64,000 nt of DNA from Luidia sarsii (GCA_949987565.1 OX465103.1:4521548-4585547); one strand, 5' to 3'; counted from the first letter of the stretch, positions 1-11,010 are shown. Notes: generated from the sequence alone by a model not told the origin. A program made the numbers and translations.

Positions 1-60
1 GACTGAGTGAAAAAAGGGCCGTCGAGAAAGATCAGCAACGTTGTGGTTTTAAGATAAAGA

Positions 61-205
61 TAAGACTCAGCATTTAGTGGGCCTGACGTTTCGATCCTAG
101 CACGACATTTCTAAAAGGCATCGTGACAAGGACAAGAAGATACAAGAAGGAAGGGGATAGAGAGTCAATAGGACACTGCTGAAAAAACTTAGGACAAAGA
201 GGATA
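61..205 (-). repeat. Dispersed PLE 3'-end repeat, hammerhead-like copy
   Basis: Read on the minus strand, this stretch has the same order of blocks as the tail at 60840-60985: a pyrimidine-rich leader, a short 'ccttgtca' block, then a decayed hammerhead fold with GAAAC-GTC followed by aggccc. The core strand that should read CTGATGA is mutated, so a working ribozyme is unlikely. It is one of at least eight copies in the window and is best explained as a truncated Penelope-like element tail. Confidence 0.6.
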
Positions 206-265
206 GCTTGTATTGTGACCGACGAACGTAGAGACTTGCATGCACTCGTAGACAGGCAGACAGGT

Positions 266-2002
266 CAACAAGGAGGATTTCCTCTGCTCTTGCCGACTGG
301 AGGAGGATTTCCTCTGCTCTTGCCGACTGGAGGAGGATTTCCTCTGCTCTTGCCAACTGGAGGAGGATTTCCTCTGCTTTGCCGACTGGAGGAGGATTTC
401 CTCTGCTCTTGCCGACTGGAGGAGGATTTCCTCTGCTCTTGCCGACTGGAGGAGGATTTCCTCTGCTCTTGCCGACTGGAGGAGGATTTCCTCTTCTTTG
501 CCGACTGGAGGAGGATTTCCTCTGCTCTTGCCGACTGGAGGAGGATTTCCTCTGCTCTTGCCGACTGGAGGAGGATTTCCTCTGCTCTTGCCGACTGGAG
601 GAGGATTTCCTCTGCTCTTGCCGACTGGAGGAGGATTTCCTCTGCTCTTGCCGACTGGAGGAGGATTTCCTCTGCTCTTGCCGACTGGAGGAGGATTTCC
701 TCTGCTCTTGCCGACTGGAGGAGGATTTCCTCTGCTCTTGCCGACTGGAGGAGGATTTCCTCTGCTCTTGCCGACTGGAGGAGGATTTCCTCTGCTCTTG
801 CCGACTGGAGGAGGATTTCCTCTGCTTTGCCGACTGGAGGAGGATTTCCTCTGCTCTTGCCGACTGGAGGAGGATTTCCTCTGCTCTTGCCGACTGGAGG
901 AGGATTTCCTCTGCTCTTGCCGACTGGAGGAGGATTTCCTCTGCTCTTGCCGACTGGAGGAGGATTTCCTCTGCTCTTGCCGACTGGAGGAGGATTTCCT
1001 CTGCTCTTGCCGACTGGAGGAGGATTTCCTCTGCTCTTGCCAACTGGAGGAGTATTTCCTCTGCTCTTGCCGACTGGAGGAGGATTTCCTTTGCTCTTGC
1101 CGACTGGAGGAGGATTTCCTCCGCTCTTGCCGACTGGAGGAGGATTTCCTCTGCTCTTGCTGACTGGAGGAGGATTTCCTCTGCTCTTGCCGACTGGAGG
1201 AGGATTTCCTCTGCTCTTGGCAACTGGAGGAGGATTTCCTCTGCTCTTGCCGACTGGAGGAGTATTTCCTCTGCTCTTGCCGACTGGAGGAGGATTTCCT
1301 CTGCTCTTGCCGACTGGAGGAGGATTTCCTCTGCTCTTGCCGACTGGAGGAGGATTTCCTCTGCTCTTGCAGACTGGAGGAGGATTTCCTCTGCTCTTGC
1401 CGACTGGAGGAGGATTTCCTCTGCTCTTGCCGACTGGAGGAGGATTTCCTCTGCTCTTGCCGACTGGAGGAGGATTTCCTCTGCTCTTGCCGACTGGAGG
1501 AGGATTTCCTCTGCTCTTGCCAACTGGAGGAGTATTTCCTCTGCTCTTGCCGACTGGAGGAGGATTTCCTCTGCTCTTGCCGACTGGAGGAGGATTTCCT
1601 CCGCTCTTGCCGACTGGAGGAGGATTTCCTCTGCTCTTGCTGACTGGAGGAGGATTTCCTCTGCTCTTGCCGACTGGAGGAGGATTTCCTCTGCTCTTGG
1701 CAACTGGAGGAGGATTTCCTCTGCTCTTGCCGACTGGAGGAGTATTTCCTCTGCTCTTGCCGACTGGAGGAGGATTTCCTCTGCTCTTGCCGACTGGAGG
1801 AGGATTTCCTCTGCTCTTGCCGACTGGAGGAGGATTTCCTCTGCTCTTGCCGACTGGAGGAGGATTTCCTCTGCTCTTGCCGACTGGAGGAGGATTTCCT
1901 CTGCTCTTGCCGACTGGAGGAGGATTTCCTCTGCTTTGCCGACTGGAGGAGGATCTCCTCTGCTCTTGCCGACTGGAGGAGGATTTCCTCTGCTCTTGCC
2001 AA
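266..2002. repeat. 30-bp minisatellite with a 480-bp higher-order duplication
   Basis: About 58 head-to-tail copies of a 30-bp unit containing gactggaggaggatttcctc and tgctcttgc. A few units lack 3 bp (for example near 378, 495, 824 and 1935), which shifts reading frames. The variant order caactgg/agtattt, ccgctc, tgactgg, ggcaactgg, agtattt occurs at 1041-1270 and again exactly 480 bp later (1521-1750), so a block of 16 units was duplicated. Because 30 is a multiple of three and stops are absent, all frames stay open; this is not evidence of coding. Confidence 0.97.
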
Positions 2003-2289
2003 CCTGGTCTCCCATTTAGGACATTTAAAGTCTCTATACATCATTGGTTAAAGTCAAAAGATTGACACAATTTGTGTGTTAAACCATTAATCAGTCCAGA
2101 AAAGAAATCCTTAAAAGGTTTTAGCTCAAATGGTAATTTGAGATAGTAGAAAAAGTAAACAAAAGTCATGGTTTTTGCACTGTTGTGTAGTATAAGAAAA
2201 AGTTCGAGTAAAAAACTATTTTTTGATGTTAGAGTGGAGATTTCTCGAGAAGTACAGCATCCCAGACTGTAAGATTACAACATGAGGAT

Positions 2290-2675
2290 TCTATCATGGC
2301 CATCTACAAACTGTGTAAATTAGAAGGAAATCTGTGGACATCGATGTCTTCCGATCTTCCCAATGTTGTATTGGGCCTGTAAGTGGGCATCCAGGCAGTA
2401 TGCCTCCCCTCACTCCGCACACTCTATCTGTCCCAAGGTGTAGAACGGAGAGGTATCGGAACAGCTTCTTCCCTCGTTCTGCCTCCATCTGGAATTCCCT
2501 TTCTGGTTCGCGCTTTCCCCCTGCCTACGATCTTGCCCTTTTGAAAAGGAATGGTAATTTCTATCTCCGGCCTTCCTGAGCTTCTCTCTATAGTCTTCTT
2601 TCTCTAGCTCTTAACCTTGAGTGACTTTTCAGCCTTGTTTTGGGCGATTTTACATAAACAAATTAAAATCACCAC
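2290..2675 (+). pseudogene. 5'-truncated LINE fragment (RT C-terminus and 3' end)
   Basis: An 81-codon frame (2334-2579) carries the signature that ends ORF2 of many non-LTR retrotransposons: RTERYRNSFFPRSASIWNSL followed by a leucine- and lysine-rich tail ending in FYL. Nothing upstream restores a reverse-transcriptase core, so this is a truncated insertion. About 100 bp of AT-rich sequence after the stop resembles a LINE 3' UTR. The clade (CR1, L2, Jockey or RTE) cannot be settled from so short a stretch. Confidence 0.6.
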
Positions 2676-2684
2676 GAGGGGATG

Positions 2685-2716
2685 CAGCATCATAAGGAAA
2701 TGTCCTTATGATGCTG
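2685..2716. other. Perfect 14-bp inverted repeat with 4-nt loop
   Basis: CAGCATCATAAGGA is followed by a 4-base spacer and its exact reverse complement. It lies directly after the LINE tail. It could be an RNA hairpin or the relic of a small palindromic insertion. Confidence 0.9.
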
Positions 2717-2719
2717 TGA

Positions 2720-3230
2720 GACTATAAGAGTGAGTTGCTCAGCTGCATCCCATCTCGCAGCTGGTATGGGAGTTTTGTGTGACCTCATCATACGATCAGC
2801 AAACGCAGGAAGTCACGCACAGCCACGCATTGAATCTGGGAGGGCTCTTCAATTCGGCGGGGTGGTGTACTGAGTACCGGTACGTGATCGAGACCCCGAC
2901 CAGTCGTCTGCTCCATCTCCGCCCCACCAATCGATCAGTCGTATTTGCACAGGACACGGACGCAATCCGCCGTCTCCGCCGGCGGACGACGCGGTCCGTT
3001 TTGCACGGAAATTACCGTCGAAGGCGGGCCGCGGGATGCGGTGGTTCAGCCCCGAGCGCATGCACAGAGCTGACAAAATCACGCCAGAATCGGCGATGAC
3101 AGGAAGGAGCGAACACGAATGCACGCGAGAGACTATACAGACTATTACCATAGAACGGGAGACAGTCGTTAGAGTAAAATGAGATGATTAGTACAAGTGT
3201 GGAGAGGGCTCAACTCTCGTTGACCGCGCG
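2720..3230. other. GC-rich intergenic stretch, no gene recognised
   Basis: The middle part (about 2880-3070) is rich in C, G and CpG compared with its AT-rich neighbours. Short frames are open on both strands but overlap each other and show no recognisable domain. A CpG-rich promoter or first exon is possible but not supported further. Confidence 0.4.
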
Positions 3231-3233
3231 AGT

Positions 3234-3274
<41 letters not shown>

Positions 3275-3294
3275 CTCATGCACGCACGCACGAA
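3231..3294. repeat. (ACGC)n microsatellite
   Basis: Near-perfect repetition of acgc/gcac with one interruption (actcatgc) near 3273-3282. Confidence 0.95.
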
Positions 3295-4233
3295 CAGCCT
3301 GAAGGCCGCTGCACATAAGCGCCAAGTGCGTACGACAAAGTTCACAAAAGAAATGACCCTTGGCGTGCGCACTTGACTGTATGTATCGAAATACCCCGTT
3401 TACAAAACCAGGGGTGGGTTTCAAGAAGCCTTGCAATGCATCGTTAATTGTAATAGGCTATACACCATGTCTTGTAGATACATTTGATGTCTTCTAGATA
3501 CATTTTTAGCCAGACATTTTGACCATGATGAAATACGAGATGGTGGAAATACTAATTATAACCAGTGGGAAAACCTGATATAGGAATACATAATAATGTG
3601 CAGATTTTCCAGTTGACTTTCCCTTTCTCAAACATGTTTGCTCTTCTCTTTTCTTCTCCCATTTTTCAGACAACAAGGCTTGTACACAACAAGCAAAACA
3701 TCCTACCCCTGACCTTGAAATAACATGCAGGGATATTTTGGGAAGGTGAGACTTCAACAGGGTTTAGGCTTTAAAAGTTTGCGTTTCAGACAGCCCGTGA
3801 AAAAGCCTTCGTAAATCTGCCGTTTTCCAGAAAAGAGGAAATGCATTGAATTTCCAAAGCGATCCTTTTACAAATACCGCCCTCTATGTCTGAAACAAGT
3901 CAGGACGTTATTATTATGTTTTCGTTTCCGCGGTTTGCCAAAGACATGTTGTTTTAGCTCTTTCAAGAGTCCTGTTTTTTTCTCCCCCCTAAAAACATAT
4001 ATGCTCGTTTGCATGATTATTAGCATTATTTTGAATTGTGTGGTGTGATGGTAAATATTATATCCAACATAATTATGAATAAAAGGAACTACAAGGTAAT
4101 TGTTTAAAACAAACTTTGAGCAAGTAGAGGCTAACAACTGACAACGCTTAAAATTGATACCTCATTAAGTTTGCAGGATCGGTGAGAAACGGCAATTTAA
4201 ATGGTGTAGAAATATCTTATTTACATTTATGAT
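3295..4233. other. AT-rich intergenic DNA, nothing recognised
   Basis: No frame longer than about 90 codons and no recognisable domain, RNA gene or transposon end was found. Confidence 0.5.
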
Positions 4234-6604
4234 TATAGATTGAGGCAGGATTGAGGCAGGATTGAGGCGGGATTGAGGTGGGAATGAGGTGGGAATGAGG
4301 TGGGAATGAGGCGGGATTGAGGCGGGATTGAGGCGGGATTGAGGCGGGAATAAGACGGGATTGAGGTGGGATTGAGGTGGGAATGAGGCGGGAATGAGGT
4401 GGGAATGAGGTGGGAATGAGGCGGGATTGAGGCGGGATTGAGGCGGGATTGAGGCGGAATTGAGGCGGGATTGAGGTGGGATTGAGGCGGGAATGAGGCG
4501 GGATTGAGGCGGGATTGAGGCGGGATTGAGGTGGGAATGAAGTGGGAATGAGGCGGGAATGAGGCGGGATTGAGGCGGGAATGAGGTGGGAATGAGGCGG
4601 GAATGAGGCGGGAATGAGGCGGGATTGAGGCGTGATTAAGGCGGGATTGAGGTGGGATTGAGGCGGGATTGAGGCGGGATTGAGGCGGGATTGAGACGGA
4701 ATTGAGGCGGGATTGAGGTGGGATTAAGGCGGGAATGAGGCGGGATTGAGGCGGGATTGAGGCGGGATTGAGGTGGGAATGAGTTGGGAATGAGGCGGGA
4801 TTGAGGCGGGATTGAGGCGGGAATGAGGTGGGAATGAGGCGGGAATGAGGCGGGAATGAGGCGGGATTGAGGCGGGATTGAGGTGGGATTGAGGCGGGAT
4901 TGAGGCGGGATTGAGGCGGGATTGAGGCGGGATTGAGGCGGGATTGAGGTGGGATTGAGGCGGGAATAAGACGGGATTGAGGTGGGATTGAGGCGGGATT
5001 GAGGTAGGAATGAGGTGGGAATGAGGCGGGAATGAGGCGGGAATGAGGCGGGAATGAGGTGGGAATGAGGCGGGAATGAGGTGGGATTGAGGCGGGAATG
5101 AGGCAGGAATGAGGCGGGAATGAGGCGGGAATGAGGCGGGAATGAGGCGGGATTGAGGCGTGATTGAGGCGGGATTGAGGTGGGAATTGAGGCGGGAATG
5201 AGGCGAAAATGAGGCGGGATTGAGGCGGGCTTGAGGTGGGAATGAGGCGGGATTGAGGTAGGATTGAGGTAGGATTGAGGCGGGATTGAGGTGGGATTGA
5301 GGCGGGAATGAGGTGGGAATGAGGCGGGATTGAGGCGGGATTGAGGTGGGATTGAGGCGGGATTGAGGTGGGATTGAGGCGGGATTGAGGCGGGATTGAG
5401 GCGGGATTGAGGCGGAATTGAGGCGGGATTGAGGCGGGATTGAGGTGGGATTGAGGCGGGAATAAGACGGGATTGAGGTGGGATTGAGGCGGGATTGAGG
5501 TAGGAATGAGGTGGGAATGAGGCGGGAATGAGGCGGGATTGAGGCGGGAATGAGGTGGGAATGAGGCGGGAATGAGGTGGGATTGAGGCGGGAATAAGAC
5601 GGGATTGAGGTGGGATTGAGGCGAGATTGAGGTGGGAATGAGGCGGGAATGAGGTGGGAATGAGGTGGGAATGAGGCGGGATTGAGGCGGGATTGAGGCG
5701 GGATTGAGGCGGGAATGAGGCGGGATTGAGGCGGGATTGAGGCGGGATTGAGGTGGGAATGAAGTGGGAATGAGGCGGGAATGAGGCGGGATTGAGGCGG
5801 GAATTAGGTGGGAATGAGGCGGGAATGAGGCGGGAATGAGGCGGGATTGAGGCGTGATTGAGGCGGGATTGAGGTGGGATTGAGGCGGGATTGAGGCGGG
5901 ATTGAGGCGGGATTGAGGCGGAATTGAGGCGGGATTGAGGTGGGATTGAGGCGGGAATGAGGCGGGATTGAGGCGGGATTGAGGCGGGATTGAGGTGGGA
6001 ATGAGTTGGGAATGAGGCGGGAATGAGGCGGGATTGAGGCGGGAATGAGGTGGGAATGAGGCGGAAATGAGGCGGGAATGAGGCGGGATTGAGGCGTGAT
6101 TGAGGCGGGATTGAGGTGGGATTGAGGCGGGATTGAGGCGGGATTGAGACGGGATTGAGGCGGGATTGAGGTGGGATTGAGGCGGGAATAAGACGGGATT
6201 GAGGCGGGATTGAGGTAGGAATGAGGTGGGAATGAGGCGGGAATGAGACGGGATTGAGGCGGGAATGAGGTGGGAATGAGGCGGGAATGAGGTGGGATTG
6301 AGGCGGGAATGAGGCGGGAATGAGGCGGGAATGAGGCGGGAATGAGGCGGGAATGAGGCGGGATTGAGGCGGGATTGAGGTGGGAATTGAGGCGGGAATG
6401 AGGCGAAAACGAGGCGGGATTGAGGCGGGATTGAGGCGGGCTTGAGGTGGGAATGAGGCGGGATTGAGGTAGGATTGAGGTAGGATTGAGGCGGGATTGA
6501 GGTGGGATTGAGGCGGGAATGAGGTGGGAATGAGGCGGGATTGAGGCGGGATTGAGATGGGATTGAGGCGGGAATGAGGTGGGAATGAGGCGGGATTGAG
6601 GTGG
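4234..6604. repeat. 11-bp minisatellite (gaggcgggatt type), 2.4 kb
   Basis: About 215 tandem copies of an 11-bp unit, gaggcgggatt or gaggtgggaat with minor variants. Rare variants recur in the same order about 1.2 kb apart: gaagtggg at 4540 and about 5761, gagttggg at about 4782 and 6003, and the gaattgag/gcgaaaa block at about 5188 and 6390. The array therefore carries a higher-order duplication of roughly 1.2 kb. The long proline/serine/histidine frame on the minus strand (5804-6682) is only a translation of this repeat. Confidence 0.97.
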
Positions 6605-6844
6605 TAGTGGTTTTGTTAAAGACTTGCGACAGGGGAGTTGGGATAAATAACAGTCGAAACGTGTGCCTGAAACCAACCGCAACTCACCAGAACAATCCTT
6701 ATGTGGTCAACGAGCAATAATAGCGATCATCGATAAGCATGTTTCATATTACATTCTAATTACTTTATTGAAGAAAATGTTTTTAAAGCGTCAGGATTAT
6801 TTATTCGTCACTGTCTCCCAGATTATCTTCCGCTGCCGAGAAAA

Positions 6845-7010
6845 TCGGCATGGTGTTTAGTCATGACCCTGTTTAGGGCCTTGTAAGGTTTCGTGCTTTA
6901 ATTTACGTTTTCGTTGAGATCTTCAACAATATCCTGGTGGGTTTCACTGTCTTCCAGGCAAAAGTAACTTAATAAGAAACCCTTGTACTTGTTGAAACGA
7001 CCATTTTGCT
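6845..7010 (-). pseudogene. Decayed second copy of the unknown coding segment at 7179-7469
   Basis: Minus-strand translation gives NKYKGFLLSYFCLEDSETHQ and then an in-frame stop. This parallels the intact copy about 325 bp upstream in that orientation, which reads NYKDFLSSYLHLEDNETHQ. Sequence after the stop, including the words for 'acaccatgccga' and 'ggccttgt', is also shared. The protein-level similarity with scattered base changes suggests that both copies descend from a coding exon and that this one has decayed. No family was recognised. Confidence 0.45.
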
Positions 7011-7019
7011 CATTCACCT

Positions 7020-7086
7020 GTTCATTTCCTGCTCATTTTGCTCACTTCCTGCTCATTTTGCTCATCGACCTGCTCATTTTGCTCGC
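7020..7086. repeat. Short tandem repeat (ctgctcattttgctca type)
   Basis: Four imperfect copies of a 15- to 21-bp word built from tgctcatttt lie between the two related coding-like segments. Confidence 0.8.
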
Positions 7087-7178
7087 ATAAAGAAATAGGA
7101 TTCTCTAATCCTTACCATCTCTAATTTTGTCTTTCGCTTTCATCATGTTGGAACAAGCCGAGAAATTCGGCATGGTGT

Positions 7179-7469
7179 TTAACCATTACCCTGTCCAGGG
7201 CCTTGTCCAACTTCCATGCCTTTATCTAGTTTTTCTTTGAGATCTGCGAGAATAACTTGGTGGGTTTCATTATCTTCAAGATGCAAGTAACTTGACAGGA
7301 AATCCTTGTAGTTGTCGAAGAAGATTCTTTCGACTGCCCAGCGGGTTTTCCTATTGGCTTTGTCTTCGGCTTGATCTTCGTCCATACCATTGTCGATGTA
7401 CTTCTCGTGTTTCTCATTCCGAATATCTTTGGCCATTCTGGTTACCATGGATGTGAAAAATGCAGCCAA
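7179..7469 (-). CDS. Unknown small charged protein or exon (96 codons)
   Basis: An open minus-strand frame of 96 codons, rich in charged residues (MAKDIRNEKHEKYIDNGMDE near the start) and ending in a glycine/glutamine-rich tail. It shows no signal peptide, membrane span or catalytic motif that I recognise. A diverged copy lies 325 bp downstream on the same strand, which argues for a duplicated exon rather than a random frame. It may be the last exon of a spliced gene or part of an old mobile element; no splice sites were assigned. Confidence 0.35.
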   Translation of the reverse strand: MAAFFTSMVTRMAKDIRNEKHEKYIDNGMDEDQAEDKANRKTRWAVERIFFDNYKDFLSSYLHLEDNETHQVILADLKEKLDKGMEVGQGPGQGNG

Positions 7470-7842
7470 AATGGAAAGTATAAGAATAATTTTTTTCTCC
7501 AGAAGTTGATGCCCGTCTTTGCACAGACGAATCTTTTGAAAATCGGACTGATGTATCTATACGTTCTGTCTGGTCTATATTGGCGGGCTTCGTAAACTTG
7601 CATAATAATTATGTTGGGACACAACGACTTAGGCAAACGTTAGGCAAAAATTTGTCATCTGTGCGTCGATCCGACGATCGAGACACACCAGTGTTCTCCC
7701 TCCAAAAAAAACCACAGCCGAAGTACCAACAACAAAATGAGAATCAGAAGAACTATGCCCAAATTTAATTTCATTCGAGCTTCTGTATTTCCTCTTATTC
7801 GAATGTTTGTATTGGTACTTCGGCCGTGAACTTGTAAATGTA

Positions 7843-7925
7843 TCAATCTCAAAAGTTAGAGGGCCTGACGTTTCAATCCTAGCAGGACCTTTCTCAAAGG
7901 CAAAATGACAAGGACATACACAGAG
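7843..7925 (-). repeat. Dispersed PLE 3'-end repeat, hammerhead-like copy
   Basis: The minus strand carries cctttgagaaaggtcctgct, then the second half of stem II and a GAAAC-like box (here mutated to GAAAC preceded by att) followed by gtcaggccc. The flanking 'tgtccttgtcattttg' block matches the other copies. Confidence 0.65.
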
Positions 7926-8197
7926 TTTTTGTATCAATGCTAGACGTTCACCTGTATGTATCTCTTCTGTTGGGATTTTGCAGCCAAAAATTGTAGTCGC
8001 TGTCATTCCTGAACCACGAAATCCAAGGATGATCTTTTTTAGAGGAAGAAATGCCCATTTAATAGATGGGACAGTCGGGCCCACTTTAAAAAAAAGGTCT
8101 AATCCGAAACGAATATATACTTCTGTAAACAACCGTGTACATGTATACAACCAATTGAAATGAGATTTGAAGGTTTTCATGGTGAAGAAAGCAAAAT

Positions 8198-8373
8198 AAT
8201 TAGGTTTACGGTAACACCATGCAAACTTATCTTTTGTGAGTATGTGTTGGTCTAAAAAGAACCGGTGGAACTCGAAGTTTGGAACAGTAGGCTCTGTCCG
8301 TCGAGTTCCTCAGGTTCTGTTCAGAACCACACCTACTCACAATATTTTACATGTTGTTATCGCAAACCTAATT
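8198..8373. mobile_element. 176-bp foldback (palindromic) element with PLE-arm termini
   Basis: The two ends are imperfect inverted repeats about 75-80 bp long. The left end aattaggtttacggtaacac matches the reverse complement of the right end. Both ends resemble the outer ends of the PLE arms at 14545 and 26977 (ggtttgcggtgaacaccatg and the tggttctgaaaagaacct hairpin). The centre, cgaagtttggaacagtaggc followed by tctgtccg, aligns with the hammerhead region of those arms but is decayed. It is a non-autonomous relative of the PLE terminal region. Confidence 0.6.
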
Positions 8374-8702
8374 CTTCAGCTGTACAACCTTTACATGTAC
8401 TCGTGTTGTTTTTTTCCCGAGCAATTCTATGCGATTTCAATCAGTGCAGTGCACTGCAACCGTTCACTAGGCTATGGGTGGGTCTGATCCCACGGACAAA
8501 GTGCAGCTACCGTGCACGATCGTCTGATAGAATTCCGAGTGGTATGGGAGGTCAGAAAGGTTTACCATAATGCCACACAGCTACCACTCGCAGGCATTTA
8601 TTTTTCACGTGGTTTCGCCAACGTTTTATTCTTTGTGTGCTGCGTTATTGGGCTACATGGGAGTAAAATGATAAGAGCCAGTGAAGGAGATATACAAACA
8701 AG

Positions 8703-8795
8703 TTGCAAACTGCTTACAGACTAAAATTACCAAAATGTAAATCTTAAAATTTAGTTGGCCTGACGTTTCGATCCTAGCAGGACCAGTGAAGGAGT
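8703..8795 (-). repeat. Dispersed PLE 3'-end repeat, hammerhead-like copy
   Basis: It contains the shared left block (gcaaactgcttacagactaa, then aattaccaaa) followed by ggcctgacgtttcgatccta and gcaggacc, after which the match is lost. On the minus strand this is the GGTCC/GGATC stem, GAAAC and GTC-aggc of the hammerhead-like fold. Confidence 0.65.
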
Positions 8796-10554
8796 TTAAT
8801 TACTGCGTACATCGGTTTTATAAATTATAGGTACGGCGTACCTCGATTATCTGCCTATACGTCTCTATACAAACAATTTACACCATCCTACTACAAAAGA
8901 TAGAGTACGGTATGTACTTGATGTGCTTGAAATAATAAAATAAGCTTGTCAACCGTTTATGTTATTAAGGGTTATCTATATGTACCGAGAAAGAATAATG
9001 TTCGCTATTTACTACCCCAAGTTTCCATTATATGCATATTTATAAGCTGTCATGCATTATTTATTTTACCTTTTGTTATTGAAATATATTTGCAAGGCGC
9101 CCTCTACGTGTAATTCGAATTCGCGCGCCCCAAGGCATCATTCTGTTCGTGGCCGAAGCATTTACAACAAGTGTATTGTTCCTTCGCCATCTTTACGTAC
9201 AGGTATGCCTTGATTATTTCTTACCATTCATGCACTATTCCTTTATTTATATTTACAATAACTAGTCTCAGTTTGTGGATGACGATGATAATGATTCACA
9301 TATCTGTACCTTGTATAGTATGTAGACATTTTAACGTTAACGCAAGTATCTTGCAAGATGGCGACCGCCACCGAGGTTTCGGCGGGAACCAGAAATTAGT
9401 TATACTTTATTATAAAGCTAGAAATTCGTTTACCATTTGCAATTATTGTATTTTAGTTACCTTTAATTAATCATTCTGTTCATGGCCGAAGTATTTACAA
9501 CAAGTGTATTTTTCCTTCGCCATCTTTACGTACAGAATAAATCTGGATCACAGATGGTATTTGACCCCGTGCCACTCATTGACCCCAATTCCCCCAAGGG
9601 TCACATTGGTGGAGGATCCAGTGTCACGATCTCAAGTGGGTGGCCGTGCTGAAATGGGTGGGTGACGTCACCACCCATCTGAGCACGTAGCGACAACCTG
9701 CTGAAATAGGCGGCGTGCTAAGATGGCTGGGTGAACTGAGCGCGTGCGGGCGCCCTTTACGCTAACCTGATTGCCCAGAATATTATGGCAGCCCACCCAT
9801 TTGATCATGCCACCCATTTTAGACTGTCACACCGGGTATAATCACTCAAGTTGGTGAAGAGGAAAGTCAAACAGACTGCCCAGTCAAGCGTTGACCTGCA
9901 TTCACTGAGACGTTCTATGTCAGTTAATACTTATTTGCAAGCAGAAATTAGTTCTTAAAGATTGAACTACATTATGTGACCCGCTCTATGAAAAGGGGTA
10001 TTATGTCGCGCTATGCTATATATAACGCACACGGGCCTGTTCAAATGCAGAGAAGGTGAACAATCATCCCATGGGCGATTGTCTGTTTTCTTGTTATTTG
10101 TGTTCTATGATATCCATTGTTTTTGTATCCATTGTTTGTGTCTTTTGTTTCACTGACACAATTAACGCACTAAATCTCTAAATACACTTTCCGTAATCTG
10201 GAAAATATGAATATGCAAAAATCAATATATCTCAAGAACGGAAAATGCTACAGGGGTAAAACAAACACCAAATGAAAGCTTATGAAAAGGAAAACCTAGC
10301 TATGTATAAAACTTTTTTCCCAATCTGCAACATAATTCCCCTTTTTACAAAGCCGGTCACATTTATTCCCCAAAAAAAGGAAAACATATTTTGCTGCATT
10401 CACCGAGTTTTTCTATGGCAATGAATAGCTTTGCAAGCAAAAAAATAGTTCTTAAAAAGTGAACTACATTATTTTGTATTCCAACAACAAAATAAAGATT
10501 TCCCTGCATTCACTGAGTTGTTCTATGTAGTTTGCAAGTAGAGTAATATACAAA
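8796..10554. other. AT-rich intergenic DNA with old direct duplications
   Basis: No gene was recognised. A block of about 65 bp around 'ggccgaagcatttacaacaa' occurs at 9139-9201 and again at 9471-9535. Another block (cattcactgag, then tttgcaag and agttcttaaa-gaactacatt) recurs near 9896-9980, 10398-10475 and 10503-10545. These look like remnants of an unidentified repeat family. A palindromic TGACGTCA lies at 9663-9670. Confidence 0.5.
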
Positions 10555-10720
10555 AAAAAATGCAAACCGCTTACTGACTAAATTTACCAAATGCAAATCT
10601 CAAAGTTTAGTGAGCCTGACGTTTCGATCCTCGCAGGACCTTTCTCAACCTCCGCCTTTGAGAAAGGTCCTACTAGGATCTAAACGTCAGGCCCACTAAA
10701 TTTAGAGTTTCAAAGTAAAA
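10555..10720. repeat. Inverted pair of hammerhead-like PLE tails
   Basis: A minus-oriented copy (10555-10655) is joined head to head through a few bases (acctccg) to a plus-oriented copy (10660-10720). The right copy reads gcctttgagaaaggtcctac, then taggatc, taaac and gtcaggccc, so even its GAAAC box is mutated. The pair can fold into one long hairpin of about 45 bp. Confidence 0.75.
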
Positions 10721-10895
10721 CTAGTTCTTAAAAATCGAACTGATTTTTTTTCCAATAGCCAAAAAAAAAAGAAGTGCCCTGCCAAGGATTGCCGAGCAAT
10801 TCAACACAAAATTCCCAGTGAAATAAAATTCATATAGTTGAATGTAAAAGGTGCTACAAAGTAAACCGTGTGGATCGACGATACCCTTGGTTGAT

Positions 10896-11010
10896 TTGTT
10901 TTTATTATTTTTATTTATTATTTTTATTATTTGTTTGTGATGTTTGCTTGTAAGCTTGCTTGCCCGTTTGTCTGCTTCTTTGTTTCTTTGTTTGTTTGAC
11001 CGTTAAACTT
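10896..11010. repeat. T-rich low-complexity sequence
   Basis: Runs of ttta, ttatt and ttgttt with no coding or structural signal. Confidence 0.8.

Noticed and set aside
74..2065. Several open frames above 500 codons on both strands
   Set aside because: They are translations of a 30-bp tandem repeat with no stop codon in its unit; periodic, no domain, and open in several frames at once.
5804..6682. 292-codon proline/serine/histidine frame on the minus strand
   Set aside because: Pure translation of the 11-bp minisatellite.
7629..8180. 183-codon minus-strand frame
   Set aside because: It runs through the dispersed PLE tail at 7843-7925 and has no domain; judged a chance frame.
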